A stretch of DNA of 64,000 nt from Saccharopolyspora gloriosae (lineage in GTDB: Bacteria > Actinomycetota > Actinomycetes > Mycobacteriales > Pseudonocardiaceae), in assembly GCF_014203325.1 (NCBI RefSeq), contig NZ_JACHIV010000001.1, forward strand, positions 4,899,501-4,963,500. Direction: 5' to 3'. How positions within the stretch are numbered: position 1 is the stretch's first letter; each line of letters starts with the position of its first letter. Position numbers and translations under genes: made by a program. The notes under the pieces were generated by a model, which worked only from the letters and a program-made list of their open reading frames with translations, was not told the origin of the DNA and ran no database searches. Positions 29,650 through 38,837 of this stretch are shown one piece after another.

Positions 29650-30003
29650 GCGAAGCCCACCAGCAAGGCCGCCCAGCACCAGAAGGCGGCACCTCGACCG
29701 GCAAAGCCACACAGCAGGCAAGCAAAGCCCCACCGAAGGCAACACCCAGCGGCAAAGCCGCGCCTGCCTAGCAGCCGAAGGCCGTGCCTAGCGGCGAAGC
29801 CGCGCCTTGAGCGGGCGAAGCCACGCCTGTCTTGCGGCGAAGCCGTGCCTGTATTCGCGCAGCGAATAGCCCACGTCGAAAAGCCGCCCACCGGCGGGTT
29901 CTCAGTCGCTTCCTCGCGAGGACAGCTTTTTCCCTCGTGGCGGAGCCACTCGGGAAAAAGATCCCGCAGCGAGGAAGCGACTGAGGTTCCGCCACCCGGA
30001 CAC
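29650..30003 (+). repeat. Nested-hairpin dispersed element, copy 2, with GCGAAGCC array
   Basis: Upstream part (about 29650-29880): degenerate tandem units of about 20-24 nt around GCGAAGCC or GCAAAGCC. Downstream part: an 85-nt nested hairpin at 29901-29985 whose outer stem CTCAGTCGCTTCCTCGC (29901-29917) pairs perfectly with 29969-29985, then the conserved GGTTCCGCCACCCGGAC tail. It lies in a 664-bp gap between the convergent transglutaminase and DUF3040 genes; the rest of that gap (29560-29649 and 30004-30223) shows nothing else. Confidence 0.8.
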
Positions 30004-30223
30004 CAAAGCAAAACGAGCCGTGGAAGCAATCCCTAAAGCCGACCTTCCACCGCACCACAGCAACCACACGCCCAAACCGGGGAAGGCTCTCAAACCCGAC
30101 CCCACACGCCAAGCCGAACCCGACACCCCAACCCCACGCCAAGCCGAACAAGACTCCAAAGCCCAACAAACCCGGCGACCGAGGGTCACCGGGTTGATGG
30201 TGCAAGTGGGCTGTCGTCCGGGG

Positions 30224-30640
30224 TTACTGCTCGAACCGCTTCCGGAAGCGTTCTTCCATCCGCTGGGCGAACGACCCGCGTTCCCGCGGTTCGGGCTTCT
30301 TCCGGTCACCGCCGGAGGAGCCTGCGTTCGCTTCCCCTTCGGATTCCGCTTCTTGGCTGCCACCGCGCATCGCGGACAGCACTAGCACGGCGCCGCCGAA
30401 CATCACGAGGAAGCCGAACACGCTCACCACGGGGATGTCGGCCGGTTTGAACGGCAGCACCACGCCGAGCACCAGCAGGATCAAACCGAGCGCGAACACG
30501 GCGATGCCTTGCAGGCGGCGGCGCCGCGACGGACGGTGCAACCGTCCACCGCGCACGGTGGAGACGAACTTCGGATCCTCGGCGTAGAGCGCGCGCTCGA
30601 TCTGGTCGAGCAGTCGCTGCTCGTGCTCGGAGAGCGGCAT
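30224..30640 (-). CDS. DUF3040 two-span membrane protein
   Basis: A 138-residue actinobacterial protein opening with the DUF3040 signature MPLSEHEQRLLDQIERAL and an EDPKF motif, then two membrane spans (GIAVFALGLILLVLGVVL and VVSVFGFLVMFGGAVLVL) and a charged C-terminal tail. GAGGAGGAG lies just upstream of the ATG. Function unknown. It is usual near mraZ in actinobacteria. Confidence 0.88.
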   Translation of the reverse strand: MPLSEHEQRLLDQIERALYAEDPKFVSTVRGGRLHRPSRRRRLQGIAVFALGLILLVLGVVLPFKPADIPVVSVFGFLVMFGGAVLVLSAMRGGSQEAESEGEANAGSSGGDRKKPEPRERGSFAQRMEERFRKRFEQ

Positions 30641-30891
30641 GGCTCCTCCTCCGGCACAGGTAACTCGTGGCGCCGGAGACTCGGAGGCACGCCTCCGAGT
30701 GGGAACCCGGCGAACGCTTGGGGGCGTCACCGTCGAGGATACGGTTCCCGCGACGCCACGACTACCCGCAGGGGTCAGGTGACGGATGCAAGGTTGCCGA
30801 CATCATCCCCTCGGATCAACCGAACGGCCCAACACCTGGGATTCGACCCGGGTCGCCGTCCCGGTTCGCCTCGTCGTCCGGGCCGTTGCGG

Positions 30892-31617
30892 TCACCCTGG
30901 GAGACGTCCGATGGCGTGCAGCCGGGTCGCGATGTCCCGCAGCGGCGGGGTGGCGGCGACCGCGCGTTCGAGTTCGGCGAGCGTGTCGGCGCCTTGCCCT
31001 TCGTGGACCGATCCGGGCACCAGGTCGCTGAACACGCCTTGGCCTTGCACGAGGTCCACGACGAGTCCCGCTTCCCGCATGCGCAGCGCGAGTTCGTCTC
31101 CGTCGAACCGGCGCAGCACGGTGTCCCCGTCGCCGTCGTGCCTGCCGTCGGGGTCCCGGAACACGTGCAGCGCGTCGGCGGGCCGCCCGGCGAGCGCTCG
31201 GGCCAGCACCGCCGCGTAGCGGTTGGACACGAGCACGGACACGGCGCCGCCGGGGGCGGTGGCGGTGACCAGCGAGGCGAGGGAGGCGGCCACGTCGTCG
31301 ACGTATTCGAGCAGGCCGTGGCCGAGGACCAGGTCGGCGCCGCCGGGCGGCGCGAACGCGTGCAGCGCTTCGGTGTCGCCTTGCAGCGCGGTGATCAGCT
31401 GCGCCACTCCGGCGTCGGCGGCGCGGCGTTGCAGGGTGGCCAGCGCGTTCGGGCTGGGGTCGACGACGGTGACCTCGCAGCCCGCGGAGGCCAGCGGTAC
31501 GGCCCAGACTCCGCTGCCGCCGCCGACGTCCAGGACGCGGGGCGGGCGTCCGTCCCGGCGCGCACGGGCCTCGGTGATCTCTTCTTCCAGCACCCGGTGG
31601 ACGGCGTCGGATCTCAT
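30892..31617 (-). CDS. Class I SAM-dependent methyltransferase
   Basis: A 241-residue Rossmann methyltransferase. Motif I is VLDVGGGSGVWAVPLA; the acidic end of strand 2 is VTVVDPSPNAL; motif IV is LVLGHGLLEYVDD. The overall pattern recalls CmoM/SmtA-like enzymes, but the substrate cannot be told from sequence. Divergent from the ParA-like gene with about 100 bp between them. Confidence 0.8.
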   Translation of the reverse strand: MRSDAVHRVLEEEITEARARRDGRPPRVLDVGGGSGVWAVPLASAGCEVTVVDPSPNALATLQRRAADAGVAQLITALQGDTEALHAFAPPGGADLVLGHGLLEYVDDVAASLASLVTATAPGGAVSVLVSNRYAAVLARALAGRPADALHVFRDPDGRHDGDGDTVLRRFDGDELALRMREAGLVVDLVQGQGVFSDLVPGSVHEGQGADTLAELERAVAATPPLRDIATRLHAIGRLPG

Positions 31618-31720
31618 GGGCAGCAGCGTAATGGCGGGTCAGGCACGGCGACGCACCGGCGGGGCGGGACGCCGGGGCGCAGCAGCACACGAGATCGGGC
31701 CTGTTCCGTAGGCTACGGGC

Positions 31721-32608
31721 GTGCAAACGGTGGCAGTGCTCAGCCTCAAGGGCGGTGTCGGGAAGACGACCGTGGTGCTCGGGCTCGCTTCGGCGGCCAT
31801 GCGCCGCGGCGCGCGGACCTTGGTGGTCGATCTTGATCCGCAGTGCAACGCGACGGCCGCGCTGGAACCGGACGAGACCCGCCTCGGTCTCAGCGATGTC
31901 CTCGCCGACCCGCGGGCGGAGGTGGTGCGTTCGGCGGTCGCTCCCAGCGGGTGGGGCGAGGAGGTCGACGTCCTGGTCGGTTCGGAGGACGCCGAGCTCT
32001 ACAACGGCGGCCCGGACGACGGCAAGGGCGGCTTGGCGAAGCTCACCGAGGCCTTGTCCGCGCTGGATTCGCTGATCGCCGAGGGTGAGCTGCCGTACCA
32101 GCTGGTGCTGCTGGACTGCCCGCCGTCGCTGGGCAGGTTGACCCGGTCGGCGTTGATCGCCGCTGACCGCGCGCTGCTGGTCACCGAGCCGACGATCTTC
32201 GCGGTGTCCGGGGTGCAGCGCGCGTTCGAGGCGGTGCAGGCGGAGCGCGCGGCGAACAATCCGCGGCTGCAACCGCTGGGCGTGGTGGTCAACCGGGTGC
32301 GACCGCGGTCGCACGAGCACCAGTTCCGCATCGAGGAGTTGCGGGAGATCTTCGGCCCGCTGGTGATGCCGGTGGCGTTGCCGGATCGGCTCGCGGTGCA
32401 GCAGGCGCAGGGCGCGTGCCTGCCGATCCACCAGTGGGGCACGCCGGGCGCCCGCGAGGTGGCGTTGGGCTTCAACCTGCTGCTGGCCCGGACGTTGCGC
32501 GCGGGCCGGCGCAGGCCGGGCACCGAGCCGGCGCTGGACGATTCGTTCGACGACGATCCCGGCGATCACGACCCGGAGCTCGACGACGGGTCGCTGCCGG
32601 GGGCCTGA
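31721..32608 (+). CDS. ParA/MinD-family ATPase
   Basis: A 295-residue deviant-Walker ATPase. The KGGVGKTT motif is at residues 10-17 (signature Lys plus P-loop Lys), DLDPQCNAT is the A-prime motif, and LLDCPPSLG is Walker B. The tail of about 35 residues is Asp/Arg-rich. No parB is adjacent, so this is an orphan family member that may position another cargo rather than segregate the chromosome. Its stop overlaps the next start by 1 nt (TGATG). Confidence 0.85.
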   Translation: MQTVAVLSLKGGVGKTTVVLGLASAAMRRGARTLVVDLDPQCNATAALEPDETRLGLSDVLADPRAEVVRSAVAPSGWGEEVDVLVGSEDAELYNGGPDDGKGGLAKLTEALSALDSLIAEGELPYQLVLLDCPPSLGRLTRSALIAADRALLVTEPTIFAVSGVQRAFEAVQAERAANNPRLQPLGVVVNRVRPRSHEHQFRIEELREIFGPLVMPVALPDRLAVQQAQGACLPIHQWGTPGAREVALGFNLLLARTLRAGRRRPGTEPALDDSFDDDPGDHDPELDDGSLPGA

Positions 32609-33378
32609 TGCCCGAGGGGGACACGGTGTTCCTGAGCTGCCATCGCCTGCACCGGGCGTTGGCGGGCGAAGTGGTGGTGCGCGGCGAGTTCCGCCATCCG
32701 CGGCTGGCGGAGGTGGACGTGACCGGCCGGACGGTGCGCGAGGTGCGCCCGGTGGGCAAGCACCTGCTGGTGCGCTTCGAGGGCGGCTGGACGTTGCACA
32801 GCCACTTGCGCATGGAGGGTGCTTGGCACTTGTACCCGCCGGGGGCCCGGTGGCGTCGTCCGGCGCACCAGGTCCGCGCGGTGCTCACGGTGGCGCGGTG
32901 CAGCGCAGTGGGGTTCGAGCTGCACGAGCTGCGCTGGATCCGCACGGCGGACGAGGGCGAGCTCGTCGGGCACTTGGGGCCGGATCTGCTGGCCGAGGGG
33001 TGGGATGCGGCGTCGCACGCCGAGGCGGTGCGCCGCCTCACGGCGGATCCGGCCCGCGAGGTCGGTGCGGCGCTGCTGGACCAGGCGGTGCTGGCGGGCT
33101 TGGGCAACATCTACCGCACCGAGGTGTGCTTCTTGCTGCGGCGAGCGCCGTCGACGCCGGTGGCCGAGATCGACGCGGACCGGGCGGTGCTGCTGAGCCG
33201 TCGCCTGCTGCTGCGCAACGCTTGGCACCCGGAGCAGTCCACGACCGGCGATCCGCGCCGCGACGCCCGCCACTGGGTGTACGGCCGCCGCCACTGCCTG
33301 CGCTGCGGCGGCCCGGTCACCCGAGACGCACCCCCCGGCGACCGGATCACCTACCACTGCCCCCACTGCCAACCGTGA
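32608..33378 (+). CDS. nei: Fpg/Nei-family DNA glycosylase (endonuclease VIII-like)
   Basis: A 256-residue DNA glycosylase/AP lyase for oxidised bases. The N-terminal catalytic Pro-Glu is present (MPEGDTV), with a conserved Lys in VGKHLL, the helix-two-turn-helix region with LAGLGNIYRTEVCF, and a C-terminal zinc finger with CLRCGG and HCPHC. The MPEGDTV N-terminus favours the Nei rather than Fpg (MPELPE) branch. Coupled to the ParA-like gene. Confidence 0.88.
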   Translation: MPEGDTVFLSCHRLHRALAGEVVVRGEFRHPRLAEVDVTGRTVREVRPVGKHLLVRFEGGWTLHSHLRMEGAWHLYPPGARWRRPAHQVRAVLTVARCSAVGFELHELRWIRTADEGELVGHLGPDLLAEGWDAASHAEAVRRLTADPAREVGAALLDQAVLAGLGNIYRTEVCFLLRRAPSTPVAEIDADRAVLLSRRLLLRNAWHPEQSTTGDPRRDARHWVYGRRHCLRCGGPVTRDAPPGDRITYHCPHCQP

Positions 33379-33428
33379 GTTCCGGACCGGCCAGCGCGCC
33401 CAGTCACGACCAGCCGGGTTCGTCCTCG

Positions 33429-33592
33429 TCCTGTCAGCGGCGAAGCCGCTGAGCAGCGACCAGCTTGAGCAAGCCGAACACCCGCGGGTTCTCAGTCGTC
33501 TTCTCGCGAGGACGGCTTTTTCCCTCGTGGCGGAGCCACTCGGGAAAAAGATCCCGCAGCGAGAGAACGCTGAAGTTCCGCCACCCGACCAC
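33429..33592 (+). repeat. Nested-hairpin dispersed element, copy 3 (damaged stem)
   Basis: Same layout as copy 1: a small TCAGCGGC-GAA-GCCGCTGA hairpin, a linker, and the large hairpin region 33491-33575. The left arm CTCAGTCGTCTTCTCGC and right arm GCGAGAGAACGCTGAAG no longer match well, while the inner CTTTTTCCC/GGGAAAAAG and GTGGC/GCCAC stems are intact. It lies between the convergent nei and NCS2 permease genes. Confidence 0.8.
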
Positions 33593-33618
33593 CCGAGCAG
33601 GACGAGACCGGAGCCCCC

Positions 33619-34896
33619 TCACACCTCACGGTGGGTGGAGATGGTGTCTGCTAGGCCGCGTAGCACGGGATACACGAGCACGATGCCGATGGAGCCCCAC
33701 ACGAGTCCGGTCAGGCGCAGCGCTCCCAGCGACAACGTCAGGTCGCCGACTCCGGCGACGAGGGCGGTGCCGAGCACGGTGAGGTTGACGGGGTCGGCGA
33801 AGTCCACGCCCGCTTCGCTCCAGATCCGCACGCCGACGAGCGCGAGCACGCCGACGACGACGAACAGCGCTCCGCCGAACACGCCCAGCGGCATGGTGCT
33901 GATCAACGCGCTCAGCTTGGGGCAGAACGCGAGGAGCACGGCGCCGACGGCGGCGATCATGCACGCCGCGGTCGAGTAGACCCGTGCCGCGGCCATCACG
34001 CCCACGTTCGGGGCGTTGCTGCTGAGCGCCGAGCCGCCACCGGCGCCGGCCAGGGCGGTGGCGAGGCCGCCGCCGATGAGCGCGTCGCCGACTTGGCCGT
34101 CCAGGTTCCGCCCGCTCATCGCGGCCACGGCTTTGACGTTGCCGACGAGTTCGGCGAGCACGACCAGCACCATGGGCGCCACGAACGGCACCGCGGACAG
34201 GTGCAGCTGCGGGCTGACGAGTTCGGGCAGCCCGAACCAGGGCGCGCGGGCGACGGCGTCGAGCCGGGCCGGGTCGACCTGCCCGAGCAGGGCGGCGCTG
34301 ATCCAGCCGCCGAGCACGCCCAGCAGCACGGCGAGCCGCCGCGACATCCCGCGGCTGAGCACGGTCGCGAGCACCACGATCACCAGGGTGATGGCGGCGG
34401 GCACGGGCTGGACGCCGAACGAGGACACGGCTTGCGGCGCGAGGCTCAAGCCGATCATCAGCACGATGCCCCCGGTGACGACCGGGGGCATCGCCGTTTC
34501 CAGCAGGCGCACGCCGAGCGCTTTGACCGCCACCCCGAAGGTGCACACGACCAGGCCGACCATCATGATCGCGCCGAGCAGCGCGCCTTGGCCGGCGCCG
34601 CCGTGGTCGACGGCGGCGCCCATCGGCACCACGAACGCCACGGAGGCGCCCAGGTAGGCGGGGACCCGGTTGCGGGTGATGAGCAGGAAGAGCAGCGTGC
34701 CGAGGCCGGACAGCAGCAGTGTCGTGGAGGCGGGGAATCCGGTCAGCAGCGGCACGAGCATGGTGGTGCCGAACATGGCGATCAGGTGTTGCAAGCCGAA
34801 GCCGACGGTCAGCGGCCAGCTGAGCCGTTCGCCGGACCCCACGACCGCTTCGTCCACCAGCTGACGACCGTCGCCGTGCACGGTCCACAACGCCAC
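33619..34896 (-). CDS. NCS2-family uracil/xanthine permease
   Basis: A 425-residue transporter with about 12-14 hydrophobic segments. The NCS2 signature QHLIAMFGTTMLVPLLTG is at residues 36-53, and SNAPNVGVMAAARVYS in the middle matches the conserved NCS2 segment. It probably imports uracil or another nucleobase with protons. No pyrimidine gene is adjacent, so the substrate is inferred from the family only. Confidence 0.88.
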   Translation of the reverse strand: MALWTVHGDGRQLVDEAVVGSGERLSWPLTVGFGLQHLIAMFGTTMLVPLLTGFPASTTLLLSGLGTLLFLLITRNRVPAYLGASVAFVVPMGAAVDHGGAGQGALLGAIMMVGLVVCTFGVAVKALGVRLLETAMPPVVTGGIVLMIGLSLAPQAVSSFGVQPVPAAITLVIVVLATVLSRGMSRRLAVLLGVLGGWISAALLGQVDPARLDAVARAPWFGLPELVSPQLHLSAVPFVAPMVLVVLAELVGNVKAVAAMSGRNLDGQVGDALIGGGLATALAGAGGGSALSSNAPNVGVMAAARVYSTAACMIAAVGAVLLAFCPKLSALISTMPLGVFGGALFVVVGVLALVGVRIWSEAGVDFADPVNLTVLGTALVAGVGDLTLSLGALRLTGLVWGSIGIVLVYPVLRGLADTISTHREV

Positions 34897-35072
34897 AGTG
34901 CCCTCCCCGACTTTCCCCTCCCCGGGGAAACGTTGCCACGTAACGTAGCGACAGTGGGAAGATTACTATTCGGCATCACATAATCAACCCGTCATGGGCT
35001 CATTCGAGTGAAAAATGGGTCACGCGTACTGACGTGGAGTCATCAGGGCGTCGTGCTTGACCGGTGCTTTCG

Positions 35073-35903
35073 TCACTGGCGGGACGAGTCCGCGGTCCCG
35101 CTCCCCCAGCCCAGCTCGTGCAGCGCGGTGGCGAGCCCGGCCAACCTGTCCGTGGCGTCCTGCACCGCGTGGCGCTGCTCCGGCGCCCCGCTGGCCGCGA
35201 CCGCGCGTCCCGCGGCGGCGACCAGGTAGCGGTAACCCTCGATGCCTTCGTCGAGTTCGTCGCGCAGGCGTTTCGCGTCGGCGCGCAGCTCGTCCTGCTC
35301 GGTCGCGGGCACGTGCGGCAGCGCCGCTTCCACCGCCTGCAACCGGGAAGCGACCTCGCGCAGCGCCGTCGCGGCCCGGTTCGCGGTGGCGCGAGCATCG
35401 TCGGCTTCGGCGAAACCGTCCGCGGTGAGCTGCGTCAACGCCTGGTGCATGCTCTGCTCGGCGTCGCGCAGCAACCGCATGGGTTCGCGCGCCCGCGAGC
35501 CGCTCGGCGGCAGTTCCACGGGTTCCGGCGCCGGTTCCGGCAGCGGCGCCTTGAGCAGCCGCCGGTAGCGCCGCCATTCGGCGAACGAACCGAACGCGGC
35601 CGCGACGGCGACCCCGCCGAGGCCGAACGCGGCGACGTCGAGCGAGGTCTCCAGCACGCCCGGGGCCACCGGGATGCCGAACTGGTGCGGCGCGAACGAC
35701 ACGTACGCGCCGGCACCGAGTCCACCCGTGCTCACCACCCCGGCGGTGGCGTTCTGCCGTGCGCGCTTGCGCTTGCGCAGCAGCCGCGCACGGGGATCCC
35801 GCCACTGGGCGAGCTTGCGGCGGACCTGGCCGACGACGGGGCCGCGCAGCTCACGCAGCGCGGCCTCGCCCCATTCCGCGAGTTCGTTCTTCCGCGGCGG
35901 CAT
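35073..35903 (-). CDS. pspM: Envelope-stress membrane protein PspM
   Basis: A 276-residue protein directly downstream of pspA (12 bp apart). It has a basic amphipathic N-terminus (RRKLAQWRDPRARLLRKRKRAR), two weakly hydrophobic segments (GGLGAGAYVSFAPHQFG and VAAFGLGGVAVAAAFGSFAEW) and a helical C-terminal half rich in Ala, Glu and Arg. This layout matches actinobacterial PspM (Rv2743c), which recruits PspA to the membrane. Identification rests on position and topology. Confidence 0.75.
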   Translation of the reverse strand: MPPRKNELAEWGEAALRELRGPVVGQVRRKLAQWRDPRARLLRKRKRARQNATAGVVSTGGLGAGAYVSFAPHQFGIPVAPGVLETSLDVAAFGLGGVAVAAAFGSFAEWRRYRRLLKAPLPEPAPEPVELPPSGSRAREPMRLLRDAEQSMHQALTQLTADGFAEADDARATANRAATALREVASRLQAVEAALPHVPATEQDELRADAKRLRDELDEGIEGYRYLVAAAGRAVAASGAPEQRHAVQDATDRLAGLATALHELGWGSGTADSSRQ

Positions 35904-35915
35904 CGTCTCGGCCGA

Positions 35916-36737
35916 TCAGGCCTGGCCGGTCTGCGGGTTCTGCTGCTGCTGCGGGCGGGTGGCCGGCTCGGCCACGTCCCCGCTGGCCTGCTGTCCCCCG
36001 GTGACCTGCTGCTGGCCGCCGCCCATCGAGGCGCGGAGCTGCTCCAGCCGGTTGGCGCCCGCGGCGTCGACGGAGGCCTGCTGGACCTCCATCATCCGGC
36101 CCTGCACGCTGTTCTGCGCCAGCTCCGCCTCACCGAGCGCGGTCGAGTAGCGCTTCTCGATCTTGTCGCGGACCTCGTCCAGCGACGGCGTGGTGCCGGG
36201 CGCGGCCATGTCGCTCATCTGCTTGAGCGAGTTCGACGCCTGCTCCTGCATCTTCGCCTGCTCCAGCTGGCTGAGCAGCTTCGTGCGCTCGGCGATCTTC
36301 TGCTGCAGCATCTGCGAGTTGCGCTCGACGGCCTGCTTGGCCTGCTCGGCGGACTGCAGCGACTGGTCGTGCAGCGACTTGAGGTCTTCCACCCCCTGCT
36401 CGGCGGTGACGAGCTGGCTCGCCAGCTGGCTGGCGGTCTCCTCGTACTTCTGCGCCTTGGCGACGTCGCCTTCGGCGCGCGCCTGGTCGGCCATCACCAG
36501 GGCCTGCCTGGCCGAGGACTGCAGCTTCTCGACTTCGCCGAGCTGGCGGTTGAGCTTCATCTCAAGCTGCCGCTGGTTGCCGATCACCGAGGCCGCCTGC
36601 TGGGAGAGTGCCTGGTGCTGGCGCTGCGCATCCTCGATGGCCTGCTGGATCTGCACCTTCGGGTCGGCGTTCTCGTCGATCTTCGACGAGAACGACGCCA
36701 TCAGGTACTTCCAGAACTTCACGAACGGATTGGCCAT
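35916..36737 (-). CDS. pspA: PspA/IM30 phage-shock protein
   Basis: A 273-residue ESCRT-III-like coiled-coil protein that stabilises stressed membranes. It begins with the amphipathic helix [20 protein letters not shown], continues with the typical [25 protein letters not shown] coiled coil to about residue 220, and ends in a Gln/Gly-rich tail that may be disordered. The order clgR-pspA-pspM is as in mycobacteria. Confidence 0.92.
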   Translation of the reverse strand: MANPFVKFWKYLMASFSSKIDENADPKVQIQQAIEDAQRQHQALSQQAASVIGNQRQLEMKLNRQLGEVEKLQSSARQALVMADQARAEGDVAKAQKYEETASQLASQLVTAEQGVEDLKSLHDQSLQSAEQAKQAVERNSQMLQQKIAERTKLLSQLEQAKMQEQASNSLKQMSDMAAPGTTPSLDEVRDKIEKRYSTALGEAELAQNSVQGRMMEVQQASVDAAGANRLEQLRASMGGGQQQVTGGQQASGDVAEPATRPQQQQNPQTGQA

Positions 36738-36974
36738 CTCCTCCGCCTGCCTTCTCTCCTGCCGGTGCTGCCCGTGCGCGTTGTGCGACCGCCGCGAACC
36801 TCGACCCGACGTCTGAGGTCCGGCGCGAGCCGGCTTCAGCCACGTCGTGTCCTGTCCTCATGATGCCGCCGCACCCATCGTGTCAGGGCGCGGTGTCCGG
36901 TTCCACCAGGATGCGTAGATCTCCGGGGATTTCCCCCGGGGACCACGAACGGTCACGACATGATCGAACCAGCA

Positions 36975-37004
36975 CCGCCACCCGAGCTTTCGCCCGGGTG
37001 GCGG
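36975..37004 (-). terminator. Hairpin between clgR and pspA
   Basis: CCGCCACCCG (36975-36984) pairs perfectly with CGGGTGGCGG (36995-37004) around a 10-nt loop. It lies about 55 bp after the clgR stop on the minus strand, in a 320-bp gap before pspA. It could terminate or attenuate clgR read-through into pspA. The remainder of the gap (36738-37057) holds the likely pspA promoter but nothing else I can identify. Confidence 0.45.
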
Positions 37005-37057
37005 CCACGGTCCGCACGGTCCACCTGATCAACGCGGCGGAGCCCCGAGAGGTTCCT

Positions 37058-37549
37058 TCAGGCCGCGACCACCACGCCGCCGGAGCTGCGCAGCGGCGGG
37101 CTGATCCGCTGGCTGAGCACCGGCTGCAACCGGTGTTCCTCGGTGAGGTCTTCGCTGGAGAGCTGCGCGTCGATTCCCGCTGCCTCGGTGTCGGCGAAGT
37201 CGGCGCCGGACAGGTCGGCTTCGCTGAGGTCGGCCCCCATCAGGCTCGGCACCAGGCGACCACCGTCGAAGTCCGCGGTCCGCTGCTCGACCATCGCCGG
37301 GGCGAGCACGGAGCCCGAGCCGTCGAGGTCACCGGCGACCGTGACCAGCAGTTCCGGCAGTGGCAGGTCCAGCGCGCCGCAGATCGAGGACAGCAGCTCG
37401 CTCGACGCTTCCTTGCGCCCCCGCTCCACCTCGGAGAGGTAGCCGAGGCTCACCCGGGCGGCGCGCGAGACATCTCGCAGCGTACGAGACTGAGCGGTCC
37501 GGGCGCGGCGCAGCCTTTCACCGACTGCTTCCCGCAACAACACGGTCAT
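37058..37549 (-). CDS. clgR: ClgR-like XRE-family regulator
   Basis: A 163-residue regulator with an N-terminal Cro/C1 helix-turn-helix (residues about 8-65: [42 protein letters not shown] in part), matching ClgR/PopR. ClgR activates clp protease and psp genes in actinobacteria. The C-terminal half contains [14 protein letters not shown], which looks like a few pentapeptide repeats, an unusual addition. GGAGGGAGG precedes the ATG. Upstream of pspA in the same direction. Confidence 0.82.
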   Translation of the reverse strand: MTVLLREAVGERLRRARTAQSRTLRDVSRAARVSLGYLSEVERGRKEASSELLSSICGALDLPLPELLVTVAGDLDGSGSVLAPAMVEQRTADFDGGRLVPSLMGADLSEADLSGADFADTEAAGIDAQLSSEDLTEEHRLQPVLSQRISPPLRSSGGVVVAA

Positions 37550-37737
37550 CGCGCGCCTCCCTCCTTCGTCGCTTACATCGTGCGCTACGCGTCAACGCCC
37601 CCTACGTTACTCATCGCGACGCGGTTTACGAGAGCGATCACCCTCTAATCCGCCGAGGGCGAACGTCCGCGCACCGGCGCGCAAGCGCGAATCGGTGACG
37701 ATTCCGCAGCACTGGGCCGTCTGGACACTCCGCACCC

Positions 37738-38214
37738 TCAACGAAGAATCGTGGCGAAGTGTTCCAACGCCACTCGAACGGCCGCCGTCCGCACGGCCGC
37801 GCGATCACCGTCGAGCCTAGTGGAGAGCACGGTGGTGCCGGTCGCTCCCGCGAATCCCAGGTGCACGGTGCCCGGTGCGGCCCCGTCCTGCGGGTCCGGT
37901 CCGGCGACCCCGGTCAGGCCCACTCCCCAGGTGGCCCCGCAGCGCTCGCGCGCTCCGGCCGCGAGCTGCTCGGCCACCTTCGGCTGCACCGCGCCACCGG
38001 CCGCCAGCAGCGCGGGGTCGACCCCGGCGAGGTCGGACTTCAGGTCGGTGGCGTAGACGATCAGCCCGCCGCGCACGACGGCGCTGGCGCCGGGCACGTC
38101 GGTCAGCACGACCGCCAGCAGTCCCGCGGTCAAGGATTCGGCCGTGGCGACGGTCTCGCCGCGACCGCGCAGCAGTTCCAGCACGTCGGCCGCGCCGGCG
38201 GTCGAGCCGGTCAC
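37738..38214 (-). CDS. CinA C-terminal-type nicotinamide-nucleotide amidase
   Basis: A 158-residue stand-alone CinA C-terminal domain, an NMN deamidase fold. Visible are TVATAESLTAGLLA near the N-terminus, VVRGGLIVYATDLKSDL, and GVGLTGVAGPDPQDGAAPGTVHLG with the family glycines. The N-terminal MoCF half of full CinA is absent, as in many actinobacteria. The GTG start overlaps the pgsA stop by 4 nt. Confidence 0.88.
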   Translation of the reverse strand: MTGSTAGAADVLELLRGRGETVATAESLTAGLLAVVLTDVPGASAVVRGGLIVYATDLKSDLAGVDPALLAAGGAVQPKVAEQLAAGARERCGATWGVGLTGVAGPDPQDGAAPGTVHLGFAGATGTTVLSTRLDGDRAAVRTAAVRVALEHFATILR

Positions 38215-38837
38215 GAGCGCGTCGCCGTCGTCCGGCGGCCTTGCGCCCGCAGCCGCACGGCCTGCACCACGTAGTCCACTCCGGTCACCACGGTGACCAG
38301 CACCGCGGCGCCCATCACGATCCAGCGCACCGGTTCGATCAGCCCGCCGAGCGGCACCAGGTACGCGGTGATCGCGATGGCCTGCAGCAGGGTCTTGAGC
38401 TTCCCGCCGCGGCTGGCGGGGATCACGCCGTGGCGGATCACCCAGAACCGCAGCAGTGTGACGAACAGCTCCCGCGCGATGATCAGCAGCGTGACCCACC
38501 ACGGCAGGTCGCCGACCACGCTGAGGCCGATCAGCGCGGCCCCGGTCAGCGCCTTGTCCGCGATCGGGTCGGCGATCTTGCCGAAGTCGGTGATCAGGCC
38601 GCGCTTGCGGGCGAGTTCGCCGTCGATGCGGTCGGTGATGGCGGCGACCAGGAACACGACGACCGCGGCCCACCGCCACAGCGGCTGGTGCCCGTCCTCC
38701 CACAGCAGCGCCACCAGGAACACCGGTACCAGCGCGAGCCGGGAGACGGTCAGCACGTTGGCGATGTTCAGCAGCGGCACCTGGCGGGGCTCCCCGCCTT
38801 GAGCGGGTGATCCCGAGGCCGCGCCTTCGGTCGTCAT
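38211..38837 (-). CDS. pgsA: CDP-alcohol phosphatidyltransferase PgsA
   Basis: A 208-residue membrane enzyme that makes phosphatidylglycerol phosphate from CDP-diacylglycerol and glycerol-3-phosphate. The complete CDP-alcohol motif is present: Asp69, Asp72-Gly73, Ala76-Arg77, Gly86, Asp90 and Asp94. About five membrane spans. Coupled by 4-nt overlaps to rimO upstream and cinA downstream, as in the mycobacterial pgsA3 neighbourhood. Confidence 0.92.
   Translation of the reverse strand: MTTEGAASGSPAQGGEPRQVPLLNIANVLTVSRLALVPVFLVALLWEDGHQPLWRWAAVVVFLVAAITDRIDGELARKRGLITDFGKIADPIADKALTGAALIGLSVVGDLPWWVTLLIIARELFVTLLRFWVIRHGVIPASRGGKLKTLLQAIAITAYLVPLGGLIEPVRWIVMGAAVLVTVVTGVDYVVQAVRLRAQGRRTTATRS

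Noticed and set aside
29650-29880. GCGAAGCC array considered as a CRISPR
   Set aside because: Units are degenerate, spacing is irregular, there are no unique spacers, and no cas genes are in the window.
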